From: Lepidostoma basale
Taxonomy: Eukaryota > Arthropoda > Insecta > Trichoptera > Lepidostomatidae
Direction: 5' to 3'
Assembly: GCA_022606425.2 (NCBI GenBank)
Contig: JAHDVF020000937.1
Span: forward strand, 930,001-994,000
DNA length: 64,000 nt
Every line of letters starts with the position of its first letter. Positions within the stretch are counted from its first letter, which is position 1. Position numbers and translations under genes: made by a program. Positions 20,225 to 29,969 of this stretch are shown in pieces. The notes beneath the pieces are model-generated. The model had not been told where the DNA came from. It saw only the letters and a list, made by a program, of their open reading frames with translations, and searched no databases.

Positions 20225-20325
20225 CCACATTATTCGTTATAAACACCAACCGGTTTCGCTCCCGCCGGAGCTTCGTCAGGGTAACAGAATATAAGGTTGG
20301 TGTTAATAACGAATATGTCACATCA
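20225..20325. repeat. HHR-4 palindromic repeat
   Basis: ATTCGTTATAAACACCAACC and GGTTGGTGTTAATAACGAAT form inverted arms around the ribozyme-like core at 20242-20285. The short unit with its own inverted ends matches the plan of the HHR-1 and HHR-2 repeats. Confidence 0.75.
20242..20285 (-). ncRNA. Hammerhead ribozyme motif, complete core
   Basis: On the minus strand, stem I starts with ACC (rc of 20280-20282), then CUGACGA (rc of 20273-20279) and an extra A. Stem II is GCUCC/GGAGC around a four-base loop. GAAA (rc of 20254-20257) is followed by C-CG-G, then the triplet GUU with predicted cleavage after position 20248. The downstream strand starts GGU and pairs with ACC, with a G-U pair after it. 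All invariant hammerhead positions are present. Stem III is a single pair, as in the reduced variants of Penelope-like elements. Confidence 0.8.
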
Positions 20326-20329
20326 CAAA

Positions 20330-21120
20330 TTAAGTGCTTCATACGAAAGTAGCATTTGGTTATGTTTATAGAAATGCACCGATTTTCTAAAGTTCCTCAA
20401 CTCTCAAAATCAAACATAGTTCTATCATTTCGTTTTGTACCATATTTCTATAAACAAGCTCTTGTTATAAGGAGCTATTTATAAATTCTATGGAATCGAT
20501 AAAATCGCTTGCATATTTTTCTTCCGGATATTTCCGTGCCAACTGTCTCCCTTACTTTTACGATCCCTATTTTAGGAAATGGTTTTTCAAATCGTAGAGC
20601 GTAGGTACTAGGTTTTTCCTCTGATTGGGTTTCCGCTCTCGGGAGGAAGATAACACGAAGCAATGCAAGATTTAACGTCCCCTGTAATGGGTAAACATTC
20701 AAAGACGGAATAATCAAACGAAGAGCTTTTGAATTTTTAAAATATTTGTTTTGTTTTGCGTATTCTTAAAATAAGTCTTTATGAAAGCAATTACGTTACA
20801 ATTTTAAAAGCTCTTAATTAAATAGAGTATGCCTTCTTTATATCCTGATATTGGATCAAATTATTAACTAAGTTATAGGTACTTTTTTCTATATTCCTTC
20901 TATATTCCCTATTACTTTGTGTTGCGGATTCATAATTGAAGAATATTTTTATCTTTGTAAAACACCATTTTATTTGGCCCTTATCGAACGCTATCATATC
21001 TGTCGTATTCTATGTTATTCTATCAATATTTAATTTAGAAAATGGCGCTCTGTACGTTAATCGCTCCATTGGTTCAACTGACAAAGTTATTACGCGCAGA
21101 TTGCAAATACAACAAGATTC
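20330..21120. other. No gene seen
   Basis: Unique DNA. The 80-codon minus-strand frame at 20475-20717 shows no motif. Confidence 0.4.
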
Positions 21121-21129
21121 AACGTGATT

Positions 21130-21360
21130 CATCGTGTAACATCACATGTGCCATACGATCGCAGCGACAAAGTATTAAAAGGATTATCCTGCAACAAGAA
21201 GACTGGATAGGACATTACATCAGACATCCGGCCCTACTTATAACCATCCCGGATGGAATGGTTGAGGGCAGAAATTGCAGATGCCGCCCAAGAAAAGCCT
21301 ATTTGGACAATGTGATTAGGAACATGTGCTCTGACAGTTTAACAAATATACAGACAAACA
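21130..21360 (+). mobile_element. LINE RT C-terminal remnant (SYAELK type)
   Basis: It encodes RSQRQSIKRIILQQEDWIGH, IRHPALL, GMVEGR, then RCRPRKAYLDNVIRNMCSDS. This is the same order (WIGH, HxxLL, VEG, GRPRKAYLD) as in other arthropod RT tails and as the 1595-1903 fragment. It ends near 21360, where a different LINE 3' end begins. Confidence 0.65.
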
Positions 21361-21369
21361 AAACAAATG

Positions 21370-21745
21370 GACATATCAAACCTGACCAAATTTGAGACAT
21401 TGAAAATTGTACACAGAGTGACCATGGAAGAGACAACAGACAGCAGCTAAAAATTAACTAAAAATTCAGACATACACAGACACTGGACCAGGAACTGTGA
21501 CAGATATCACTTACCGAATGCACGAACTAAGACAGGACAATCAAGGGTATTGAACAATGGGCTGAAACTCTACAATGAATTACCAAAAAACACAAGGAGT
21601 CTCACTACAACTCAATTTAAAAATATCTGAAACAATTCCTAATTAAAGTAAGATCTAAAAATAATCAGTTATAATCAGTTTGACAGAAAAATGTATCCAT
21701 ATAACCCAATTGGGCTCTTTAAAAAAAATAATAATAATAAAAAAA
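21370..21745 (+). mobile_element. LINE-H 3' end (partner of 33660-35952)
   Basis: Codons for HWTRNCDRYHLPNARTKTGQ, SRVLNNGLKLYNELPKNTRS and LTTTQFKN are followed by a frameshifted KQFLIKVRSKN. The 3' region AAGATCTAAAAAT ... CCATATAACCCAAT ... GGGCTC is shared with the gag/endonuclease element, which identifies the RT end that element lacks. It is followed by an A-rich tail with ATA repeats. Confidence 0.8.
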
Positions 21746-21909
21746 CGCAAATGAAAATATTGGCTGGAGATAAGACTGAGTGGAAGAAACGAATGAGGCT
21801 TGTTGTAGACCAGGTGTGTAACCATGAAAAAGTATACTGAAAATATGTATCTTTTAAATGATATATTATTATTATTATTCCTGTTTTGTTGAAAAGCTCT
21901 ATACATCAT

Positions 21910-22190
21910 TACAGCGCGAGCCAAATCGATGTAAAGGGTGAAAAAATAACATCAAAGGAAATATACATAGAACTATATGAATAGAGATATGCCAGTTATC
22001 TCCTCGTTGCCCTTACCGGAAGGGCATTCACGAACTCGCTATAATTGCATCCAAAGGACTTAATACGTATACTCGTATATGCTGAGGTTGATTCCAAAAT
22101 ACAAATGAATCGATCGATCATATTCTACTACGAGTATCTAGACATATTTTTAAAAATTTTTACTTTGTGTATCTTATAAAAAAATCGATT
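21910..22190. other. No gene seen
   Basis: AT-rich unique DNA with two TACTCGTA-type octamers. Confidence 0.4.
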
Positions 22191-22192
22191 TT

Positions 22193-22310
22193 TACGACAC
22201 GATATATGAATGTTGTGGAATCGAGATAAATAGGTCAGGAAAGAACATTCATTCTGCCTACCCCTTTTGGGATACAGCTTGATGATTATTTAGTTAGCTA
22301 GTTACATCAC
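22193..22310 (+). mobile_element. LINE-A 3' tip
   Basis: TACGACACGATATATGAATG, GTCAGGAAAGAAC, CTACCCCTTTTGGGATAC and TTTAGTTAGCTAGTTA match the final 110 bp. Confidence 0.7.
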
Positions 22311-22795
22311 TGTTCAAGAAACAATAAATAAACGGTCTTATAAGCAAACCAAGAGTAGGGAGGCGTTATATATTTTAATATATACGTACATGTATGTTAT
22401 TACAGAAACACAGATAGACAAGACTGGAATCACCAGAAGGAGAATGTGGTGGATGCGGGAGACGAGTGGAGAGACGGAAGGCAGGCACGCCGATACAAAC
22501 AGCTGATGCTAATAGTGTCGTGCTCCGCGTCCATTAGGGCGCCTCCCCACGGGGGCAGCCCTGCGGACTATTAGTGCATTCCATCATTAGTCTTAGGGCG
22601 GGCGGGTAGCGCCGAAATGCCCAGGGCTGGCACAACTTTTTTAGTGCTAAAATACGCAAAGTAAGTGAACGCACGTATAAACCAAATCTTTACCGCTTTT
22701 TTTTTTAATTCATAAACTGTGCAATAATTTTAAATATATTAATTCATATTTATAATATTTCAAATTATCGATTTTAAAAATATGCATTATCTTAT
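22311..22795. other. Unique GC-rich island at 22490-22640
   Basis: No gene. GCGCCTCCCCACGGGGGCAG and GGACTATTAGTGCATTCCAT form a non-repetitive stretch. It contains an inverted pair around CCCCACGGGG. Confidence 0.4.
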
Positions 22796-22990
22796 TTAAC
22801 ACTGTTTATTTTCCTTTTGAGTTTATTTTTCTTTACGTGTTTCAAAGGTTTAAACATTTGTCGTAGAGATTTAAACATGTTTATATTATTCTTACGATGA
22901 TGAAGGTGCCTTCAAACCTTCGAAACACGCGGAGAAAAATAAAAACAAATGTGGAAAAAACAGTTTTTTAAATTTATTTGTTTCATGAAC
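22796..22990 (+). repeat. HHR-3 repeat, decayed core
   Basis: Arms TTTATTTTTCTTTACGTGTT and ACACGCGGAGAAAAATAAAA surround a plus-strand centre. It has ACGAUGA (22895-22901), an extra U, stem II GAAGG/CCUUC, GAAA and CACGCG. Stem I pairs TTCTT-side bases with GGAGAA over five positions. C3, U4 and the UH positions are mutated. Confidence 0.55.
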
Positions 22991-22991
22991 A

Positions 22992-23130
22992 ATGATGTAA
23001 AAACTCCTTATTAAATCATTAATACGAATGAATACGAATTTTTCTAGAAGTTTAATTATAATTTATCTAAATTACATGTTTCGGCCGTCTAAGGTATTAT
23101 CTAATGAAATTTTCATTCGTATTAATTAGG
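22992..23130. repeat. HHR-1 repeat, partial
   Basis: GATGTAAAAACTCCTTATTA and TTTCTAGAAGTTTAATTATA lead to CATGTTTCGGCCGTCTAAGG; the right half is truncated. Confidence 0.6.
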
Positions 23131-23134
23131 ACGA

Positions 23135-23345
23135 TTTTTTTATTAATTGAAACACTGTTTTTTCCACTTTCAAAATTATTTTTCTAGACGTGTTTCGAAG
23201 GCTTATACCTTCATCATCGGGAGAACGATATGAACTCGTTTGATTAATGTTTAAATTCATTAATGTAAACCGTATTAATTAGTGTTTAATTCATTAAAAT
23301 AACAATACTATAGAATTCCACAACGTTAACTCCTTAACCTTATAA
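23135..23345 (-). repeat. HHR-3 repeat, best copy
   Basis: It runs from ACACTGTTTTTTCCACTTTC to AGAATTCCACAACGTTAACT. The end motif is shared in inverted orientation with 19345-19365. The hammerhead-like core is annotated separately. Confidence 0.65.
23181..23226 (-). ncRNA. Hammerhead-like motif, HHR-3
   Basis: The minus-strand core is CCGAUGA (rc of 23214-23220), followed by an extra U. Stem II is a perfect GAAGG/CCUUC around six bases. GAAA (rc of 23193-23196) and C-AC-G lead to triplet GUC, with cleavage predicted after position 23187. Stem I has a first mismatch, then U-A, C-G, U-A and U-A. Only U4 differs from the invariant core. Confidence 0.7.
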
Positions 23346-24690
23346 AAATAATTATTTTTAGATATAACAAGAAATTAGCCCCAATACTTTTAAAGTGATG
23401 AACTAGGTAGTAATTATAACATAATTTATAAATTCTGTTTCGAAAGAACAGGGTCAGTTATGTATAATAGAAAGGAAGAAAAAATACAAAAGTTGTTCTA
23501 AAACAGCATTGAAACATGTATAGTCATCCCTTTGTATTAATTTATTTCATACATGTAATATGTTATATGCTCCATTGCTTTATTATCCCTTCCAAATTCA
23601 ACCTGTCTAGCAGCCCTAGAGGCGGTCTGCGGCGAGTACGGGGTAGACGGCGTAGGGCTGTGGGAGAACTCAGATGCGGTCATTTGCGGTGTTTAATATT
23701 GCAACTTCTCTCGTAGGGGTGAAACTTCTAGACGAGCTTTTTATATTCATATACCCGTGCGCTCGAAGAAGCTCATTGTGAGGCAAGCTTACTTATATTG
23801 TTAGATCTATATTGGTAAAGTTCCTCTCGCGACGATATATGAAAAATGAATATCAAAAAAACAATCGCCATGTTTTCTCAGAAGGGTGAGTAGACAGGAT
23901 AGAACACCGTGATCTGAAATACTTCTAATACACCTTTCTAATCTTCTACACATTTATACAGCATGTCACAACATCAGTTTTGAAAGGAGATTTTTGTTAT
24001 ATCGTGTTTTTCTCTTTATTTTCTCCGTTTTATTTCATTCTCCGTTTACATAACACTTCTATCCACTATTTAACATTTAATATTAATTATTAAATAATAA
24101 TAAAAACATGTATTAAAAAATATGTATAATAGTGAAAATGTTTATAATTTTAATTTCATTATACATCTTACGATGAATTTCAATAAATCATACTTGCATA
24201 ACTTCTATCATATAGCAGATAATTTTATTATAATGATCTGTTATGTGATGATGTTCTAAAAAAGTAAACTTGGTATTCTTTTCAAAGATATAATCTCTGC
24301 AACATTTGTTATGATTTAGAACTGCTATTGGCACCTTCATTAATATTATTACTTATATACCAGAGCGTTTATACGAGAATTTAATTGTTTGTAGACATCT
24401 TATATTTTGTAATACAAATTTTCATACAATCCCTTCAATCAAAAGATGAGAAATGCTATATAAAGACAGCCGTCCAATTTAAAGAAAATATCTTAAATAC
24501 ATATGTGTATTTTCATGTTAATATTAAGTTATTATTTTCTCAGCTAACAATGATGTGAAGCCACATGATTTAATACTCTTAACATTATTCTAACATTCTT
24601 TTATAAAAATACTGATGTATTCATGTTTGAAATCCTTGCTTAATATTCTTCAACGTGTTTCTCTTTTATACATTTATTTTATTTTTTTGT
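23346..24690. other. Largest AT-rich interval here, no gene seen
   Basis: A small GC patch at 23600-23690 (GAGGCGGTCTGCGGCGAGTA) gives a chance 66-codon frame. No known repeat is seen. Confidence 0.4.
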
Positions 24691-24694
24691 TATT

Positions 24695-25045
24695 ACATAA
24701 TGTTTTTTTCTGGGACCCAGACCCGGTGTTGCAGCGTAAACTTGGAGGCATAGGACCAACCAAGAGATCCGTACGATGACCCAGCAGCCCCTTATAACGA
24801 GCACCGTTATGTCGATCTGAAGAGACCAAAGCAATCAAGACCCTGTACGCGTCTAGACCGACTGAAGTAAGACTTCTAGGAAGGCCTAGACAGCGCCTAA
24901 TGGACAATGTTCTGGCTGATCTGGCTAGGTTAGGCGAATCGGACTGCTGGGAGCAAAAGGCGCAGGATCGAGGAGCTTGGCGGAAAATCATCAAGGAGGC
25001 TAAAAGTCTTCAAGAGTTTTATGGCCATAGGAAGTACATAAGTAA
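24695..25045 (+). mobile_element. LINE RT C-terminal remnant (GRPRQRLMDN type)
   Basis: Codons for TKAIKTLYASRPTEVRLLGR, PRQRLMDNVLADLARLG, then DCWEQKAQDRGAWRKIIKEA and KSLQEF are preserved in one frame before a stop near 25050. The GRPRxRxMDNV ... AxDRxxWRxxI order is that of the C-terminal tail of CR1/RTE-like RT proteins. It is a single copy in this window and GC-richer than its flanks, which suggests a fairly recent insertion. Confidence 0.65.
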
Positions 25046-25910
25046 GTAGAATGCTTTTTTCCTTACATATTAATATTGTATGTATGTATTATTGAGATGT
25101 ACAAATTTAATATCCCTTCAATATCACATTAATAAAATAAAGAGAGAAAAATAACTCCAGAAGAATGATAATAATATTATTTAAGGGTGCCTGTTATTCA
25201 TCCAGAAATATGTGAATTTTAATAATTTATGTAAATGCTCAAAAAACACGCACTCCAGCTAAATGAAATTATCAATATAAACTCCCGTAAATGTTCTGCT
25301 AGGATCAAGGATAATAAATAAGGCTGGCAAATATTCGCGCGGAGGGAAGGTCTAATAACAAAATTAATGATATTATTGCTCTAAACGCTTTGTCTTTACT
25401 GCCCAATAAGGCGCGCCCTCTATTAGCAGGGGATGCAGTTTGACAAAACCTGTTCATCTATTTCCTAGATTAAATGCTCCGCTTTACTCCCCGGGGGTGG
25501 ATTTTGTTAAGGGATGAAGATTCATTACGGCTCCATCAAAGGGATGATTCCGTATCGTCACGGCTGCGGACACGTGATGTGAAGGCGGTTATTCAAGAAC
25601 CAATTCCCTGATATTTTAACTACAAGGATGATTAATTATATTTTCAATGCTCGTGTAGTTTTGCTGGTTTCTTATTCATAGTTTTTCTTTTGTTTAACAA
25701 ATGATTCATAATTTGATTTTTCATTACTATATTTTTTAGAAGAAAACTTTACTGTATAAATATTTTGTACGATTATGCATCTAAATGTTTTGCAGTGGCG
25801 TGCATACAGTAAAAACTGCTAGATGCGTTTCATCATTTTACGTGATGATGTAATAACACTCAATAAATATCAATTTTCTTATTTAGCTCTGTACTTTTTT
25901 AAGCAATATG
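25046..25910. other. Unique island at 25365-25610
   Basis: No gene. CCCAATAAGGCGCGCCCTCT, CTAGATTAAATGCTCCGC and GATTCATTACGGCTCCATC form a non-repetitive, GC-moderate segment with homeodomain-like ATTA cores. It is one of the better candidates for conserved noncoding DNA here. Confidence 0.4.
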
Positions 25911-25914
25911 ATTT

Positions 25915-26515
25915 TAATAATAAATACGAATGAAAATATAAATAATAAATACGTCTGATAGGCGAAATGTGTCATTCATAAAACAGACGTTTTCATTCGA
26001 ATTAATTATGTAATGCCTATAGAGTATTAAATAATTAATGCGAAACATGGAACTGGCAAAAGAAATGAGATATCTTAGACGAATGTGCGGATACCTAGTC
26101 TGTATATGATAGATTGTCGAATAAAAATATATGAAGTGAATACGGTGTGATGATGGTGTTATGAACAAAATAATGAAAGGATGGTTTGGACACATGGAAA
26201 GAATGAATGAAGAAAGAATGGTAAAAAATATAAATGTTTACGATGGAAATGGAACTAGAAATAGAGGAAGACCGAGGAAAACGTGACACGATCAAATAAA
26301 TCAAATATTGAATGTCGGCCACGTATGAGTCAGAGAAATCGACGCGCGTGCATGACACGATGTATGAATGTTGAGGAAGCGAGAGAAATATGTCAGGAAA
26401 GAAAAGTGTGGCAGTCCATTCTTTCTGTCTACCCCTTCAGGGAGACGGCGTATTGTTAATTAGTTACCTATAGAGTTTTACATCATTTTTCGAAAAACAA
26501 TAAAGAAGCTTATTT
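25915..26515. repeat. HHR-1 fragment interrupted by LINE-A
   Basis: 25920-26025 holds GATAGGCGAAATGTGTCATT and ACAGACGTTTTCATTCGAAT. The family tail resumes at 26467 with AGAGTTTTACATCATTTTTC and AAAACAATAAA. CCTATAGAGT borders the insertion on both sides. Confidence 0.75.
26026..26466 (+). mobile_element. LINE-A insertion inside HHR-1, 10-bp duplication
   Basis: The LINE body starts near 26040 (CGAAACATGGAACTGGCAAA) and ends GGGAGACGGCG with a short TTAATTAGTTA tail. CCTATAGAGT at 26016-26025 and 26467-26476 is the target duplication. About 14 A/T bases at 26026-26039 do not belong to the LINE. The coding frame is broken by several indels. Confidence 0.85.
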
Positions 26516-26990
26516 AGATTAATCTAAAGATATTTTGATGGTAAGCATAAGATTCCACCTACATAATTGTAATATAAATTTCTTGTTTTTATCAGCTGAA
26601 AGTGAGTCAAATAAAAATAAGATTAAGATCAAAGGGGCGAACGGCAAGCGTTGGGAAGCTGTGCTCTAAAGAAATATTTTATTGAAGATTTTCGGTTATG
26701 TTACTTTCCCATATTAAGTTTATTAGTATGGTGATATTAAAATATGAACACGCTTGAAGATAAGGGTATCAAATACGAGATCGATATCAATGAGAAGAAG
26801 TGTTATCTTGAGAAATCGCAGGCGCAACAGATAAACAAACTCTAGTCTCCGTGACCGCTGGTCCTGAGGGAGAAACAGACGAGGGTGGAGGGCAATCCGG
26901 GGATATTTATGGAGGGAAGTACAGTCCACTGTAGAAAAAATGTGCTATAAAATTATTTTATGTTTTTAATATTGATGAAAACGTCAAATA
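26516..26990. other. No gene seen
   Basis: Unique DNA. A GC-richer patch at 26840-26930 (CTGGTCCTGAGGGAGAAAC) lies on no recognised feature. Confidence 0.4.
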
Positions 26991-26992
26991 TC

Positions 26993-27195
26993 AACTAATT
27001 ACCCATTACCCTCCTCGAAGGGGTAGGCAGAAAGAATGGACTGCCAAAAAATTCTTTCCTGACATTTTTCTCTACTTCCTCAACATTCATACATCGTGTC
27101 ATTCACGCGCGTCGATTTCTCCGACTTCTAATGTGATCAACATTTGATCGTGCCACGTTTCTCTATTTCTAGTTTCATTTACATCATTAACCTAT
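26993..27195 (-). mobile_element. LINE-A 3' fragment
   Basis: CATTACCCTCCTCGAAGGGG, CATACATCGTGTCATTCACG and CACGTTTCTCTATTTCTAG mark a minus-strand copy with small deletions. Confidence 0.8.
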
Positions 27196-27204
27196 ATATA
27201 TTTT

Positions 27205-27445
27205 TTAATAAACTGTTTACATAAAAAAACTTTGTTATTAATATCACAATTGATTACATTTTGTCGCGACAGCTGTTTCGCTAACCAATGTAAGACCTGA
27301 CGATGCTACATCGGTTAGCGAAACAGCTGTCGCGACAAAATATAATCAATTGTGATATTTATAAACTTGTTTTTTTTATTTAAACAGTTAATAATGTTGA
27401 AATATCAAAGTGTTTCCGCTAAAACAATGGATTATACATTTTTAC
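27205..27445. repeat. HHR-2 palindromic repeat
   Basis: Arms ATCACAATTGATTACATTTT and AAATATAATCAATTGTGATA are inverted around two opposed centres, TTGTCGCGACAGCTGTTTCG and CGAAACAGCTGTCGCGAC. The right end carries AAAGTGTTTCCGCTAAAACA. It is about 240 bp and has no ORF. Confidence 0.85.
27294..27336 (+). ncRNA. Hammerhead-like motif, HHR-2
   Basis: CUGACGA (27297-27303) and an extra U are followed by stem II GCUA/UAGC, shortened by one lost A. GAAA lies at 27320-27323, then C-AGCU-G and triplet GUC ending at 27331. All core nucleotides match. Stem I is weak (one clear pair next to the core), so cleavage as a monomer is doubtful and a dimer arrangement would be needed. Confidence 0.6.
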
Positions 27446-27697
27446 CATTCATTCAATATATTTGTAAATGTACAATAATAAAATACTTTGTATTTAACCA
27501 CGGTATGGTTATAATCAAGAAGAAGAAAAAGAAGATGGTTATAATAATTGATGCCAACTAGTTTCGTTTGGACCCAAGGTTTATCAAGGCGATATAAGAA
27601 CTGATAGTTCACTCACAGTTCTCAAATCGCTCTGAGATCTTATATTTGGGGAACGTAGTTTTGTTTAAGTTGTATAAAGGCGTTGTTAATGGAAAAA

Positions 27698-27930
27698 AAC
27701 GAGGATAGATGGACAAATAACTTTTAATAAAGTGTATGTTAATGTTGTGAATGAAGTGCGGAGTCGAGGAAGACTGAAGAAAATCATAGCAGGACCATTT
27801 ATCAAATTTTATAGATCGGCCTTGTTAAAAGTTGGAATATTCTTCATGCTTGTATGACTCGCTGTATGAATGTAAAATTCTTTCTGTCTATCCATCCAGG
27901 GAAACGGCGTGATGGTTTGTTTTGTTGTTA
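27698..27930 (+). mobile_element. LINE-A 3' fragment, (TTTG)n type
   Basis: GTGCGGAGTCGAGGAAGACT, GTATGACTCGCTGTATGAAT and GATGGTTTGTTTTGTTG identify it. It has internal deletions and directly abuts a LINE-E piece. Confidence 0.7.
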
Positions 27931-28552
27931 TTTGCATTGGTTCGGAGCAAACTAGAAAGTGGTTCTGTGATATGGAGACCTTACGAGGCGAGATATTCCG
28001 TCATGCTGGAGAAGGTTCAGAAAAAAATTCTGAGGTATCTCTACACGAGAGATTATGGTAGCTATCCGTGGCTCTATCCCACGGCATTTCTTTTGGTGAT
28101 GCTTGGGGCCAACTCTCTGCAGCTTCGAAGAGATGGGCATCTCATAACCCATTTCTTTAGATTACTCAGGGGATATTTCGAGAACTCGGCCGTGCTGGAG
28201 GGTGTTCGGCTTTTTGTCCCTTATAGATATCTCCGACAGCGACAGCATATATTGTTTTACCTATCGGCCGCCAGAACTAACCTGCTTCTGGTGACACTGG
28301 TAAGAAAAGGAATTAATCTGCTGAACGCGGTCTCCTCGGAGATCGACGTCTTTCATATTAGTGAAAGTACGTTCAGAAGGCAAATACTCTTAATTCTGGA
28401 GAGTATCCTGTCTTCCAAATGTCGAACCATCTCTCATGCGTGTCTGGTAGTATCCTATACGCAATATATTATTTTACCTGTTCTCAATTAATCGCCTTAA
28501 AAATTAATTTTGTAATGTCTATTGATGAAATAAACTGATTTGATTTGATTTG
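27931..28552 (+). mobile_element. LINE-E, RT C-terminal end plus 3' end
   Basis: About 185 codons are open: ALVRSKLESGSVIWRPYEAR, VQKKILRYLY, YPWLYPTAFLLVMLGANSL, then RYLRQRQHILFYLSAARTN. The copy at 51953-53116 has the same order (LVRSRLEYSSVIWSP ... VQKKFLRFLY ... YLRQRQHRLFYLPRCRTN). It continues to a short 3' region ending TGATTTGATTTG. It lacks the palm. The family looks Jockey- or CR1-like. Confidence 0.8.
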
Positions 28553-28559
28553 TTGTTGT

Positions 28560-29030
28560 TGTAGTTTAAATAAGTACACATGATGTTTAGTTGCAATCGT
28601 TGTTGACTGTACAACTTTGTTTGGTTACACCGCGGGCTGTTTTGTCTCCGTAGGGGTCAAAGATAGAGGGAATTTCAAATTCAGAACACGCCAAGCAATA
28701 AAAATAATATTGTCACTTCGTCTGTTTTTTTATGTTTCCCGCCCTTCATTTTTGAAGTGCGCGAGAAGATATCTTCTATATAAAAGAGATTGTAGTGTTC
28801 TGACTAAGTTTGCGATTTTCACATTTTCCGTCATTTTTAAAAGTTGGCTTAAGATTATCATCTTTAAAACATAACACTACCTAAGTTTTATGTACTTGTA
28901 AATATATACAAGGGTATTGTATCAGAGCCTTTTTTTATTCACTTTGTAATATTAAATTTTGTTCCTTAAAACATTTTAACCAATTGAAAATTTGCTAAGA
29001 GTTTTTTTCCTAAATCCTAAATGCTATATT
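28560..29030. other. No gene seen
   Basis: AT-rich unique DNA; two short frames without motifs. Confidence 0.4.
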
Positions 29031-29034
29031 TTGA

Positions 29035-29170
29035 AATCAGGTGTTACTAACAACTCATTCTTTGTAACCACGATGATGTCAACATACGTTGGCGAAACAG
29101 CTGTCGCGACTGACTCATTTAAATCAATCGAAATACGTTATAACAGTATTTTAAATTTAAATATTTTATT
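29035..29170 (+). repeat. HHR-2 repeat with mutated core
   Basis: The plus-strand centre has ACGAUGA (29070-29076), extra U, stem II GUCAAC/GUUGGC, GAAA (29094-29097), C-AGCU-G and GUC. Two core bases (C3, U4) are changed. The right arm is partly retained. Confidence 0.6.
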
Positions 29171-29218
29171 ATTTTTTTATTATTATTTTTTTTTAAAAAG
29201 ACTAACATTAAGGATTTA

Positions 29219-29369
29219 TTTCAATGATATTAGAATTTATTTTACAATCTTCAATGTGAGCAGAAAATAGCTCATTATTATGGAGAAGGAATCTGGTCGT
29301 GTCTAGGCTTGAACCCAAGTCCCCTGGATCAGGAGCCAAGCGTTCTATCCCCTAGACCACCACCCGAAT
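29219..29369 (-). mobile_element. SINE-2
   Basis: On the minus strand the head has GGTGGTGGTCTAGGGGATAG, then CTCCTGATCCAGGGGACTTG and GGTTCAAGCCTAGACACGAC. The body has GAGCTATTTTCTGCTCAC. B-box region intact. Confidence 0.85.
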
Positions 29370-29389
29370 GTATCTTTGTTTGTATTATT

Positions 29390-29462
29390 TGTTTAGCTGA
29401 AACACTACGAATTGAAGTATCATAGTGTTTCAGCCAAAACAGTGGATTATCGAATTTATTTA
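29390..29462 (+). repeat. HHR-2 end fragment
   Basis: ATCATAGTGTTTCAGCCAAA and ACAGTGGATTAT match the terminal motif of HHR-2 seen at 27405-27440. No core is present. Confidence 0.55.
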
Positions 29463-29465
29463 CCC

Positions 29466-29962
29466 CAACAACAACACACTATCACGTCGTTTCTCCGTAG
29501 GGGTAGGCAGAGAGAATGGACCGCCATACTAATTTATCCTGACACACCGCTCTAGCTTCCTCCACATTCATACAGTGAGTCATACACGCACGTCGATTCT
29601 TCCGACTTCTAACATGACCAACCTTTAAAATTTGATTAATTTAGTTACGCCATGTTTTCCACGGTCTGTCTTGACTCCGTACTCCATTTACATCATTAAC
29701 GTATACTTTCTTGACCATTATTTCTCCGTCCATGCGCTCCATATGTCCGAACGCAGCGATCCTTTCATAATTTTGTTCATAATACCTTCTTCCGCTCTAC
29801 ATTCCTTTCTTATATCAGCATTTGAGATTCTGTCGAATATCGTTCTACCACACATACGTGTTAGGGACCTTATCTCTACTGTATTTATTTTGCTCTCATC
29901 CTTCTCCCAGTTCCATGCTTCGCTTCCATACGTAAGGGCTGTGACCAGAAGGGACTCCATTG
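29466..29962 (-). mobile_element. LINE-A, (TTTG)n-type, long fragment
   Basis: The minus-strand frame gives LLVTALTYGSEAWNWEKDES, SLTRMCGRTIFDRISNADI, AEEGIMNKIMKGSLRSDIW and, in a shifted frame, the MTRCMNVEE-like end. Only the last ~165 codons of the ORF were copied. One frameshift follows the KGSLR segment. Confidence 0.85.
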
Positions 29963-29969
29963 TGAACGG

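Noticed and set aside
25795..25815. CAGTGGCGTGCATACAG as a hAT terminus
   Set aside because: No inverted partner or 8-bp duplication found; a similar CAGTGGCGTAC at 45590 is also unpaired.
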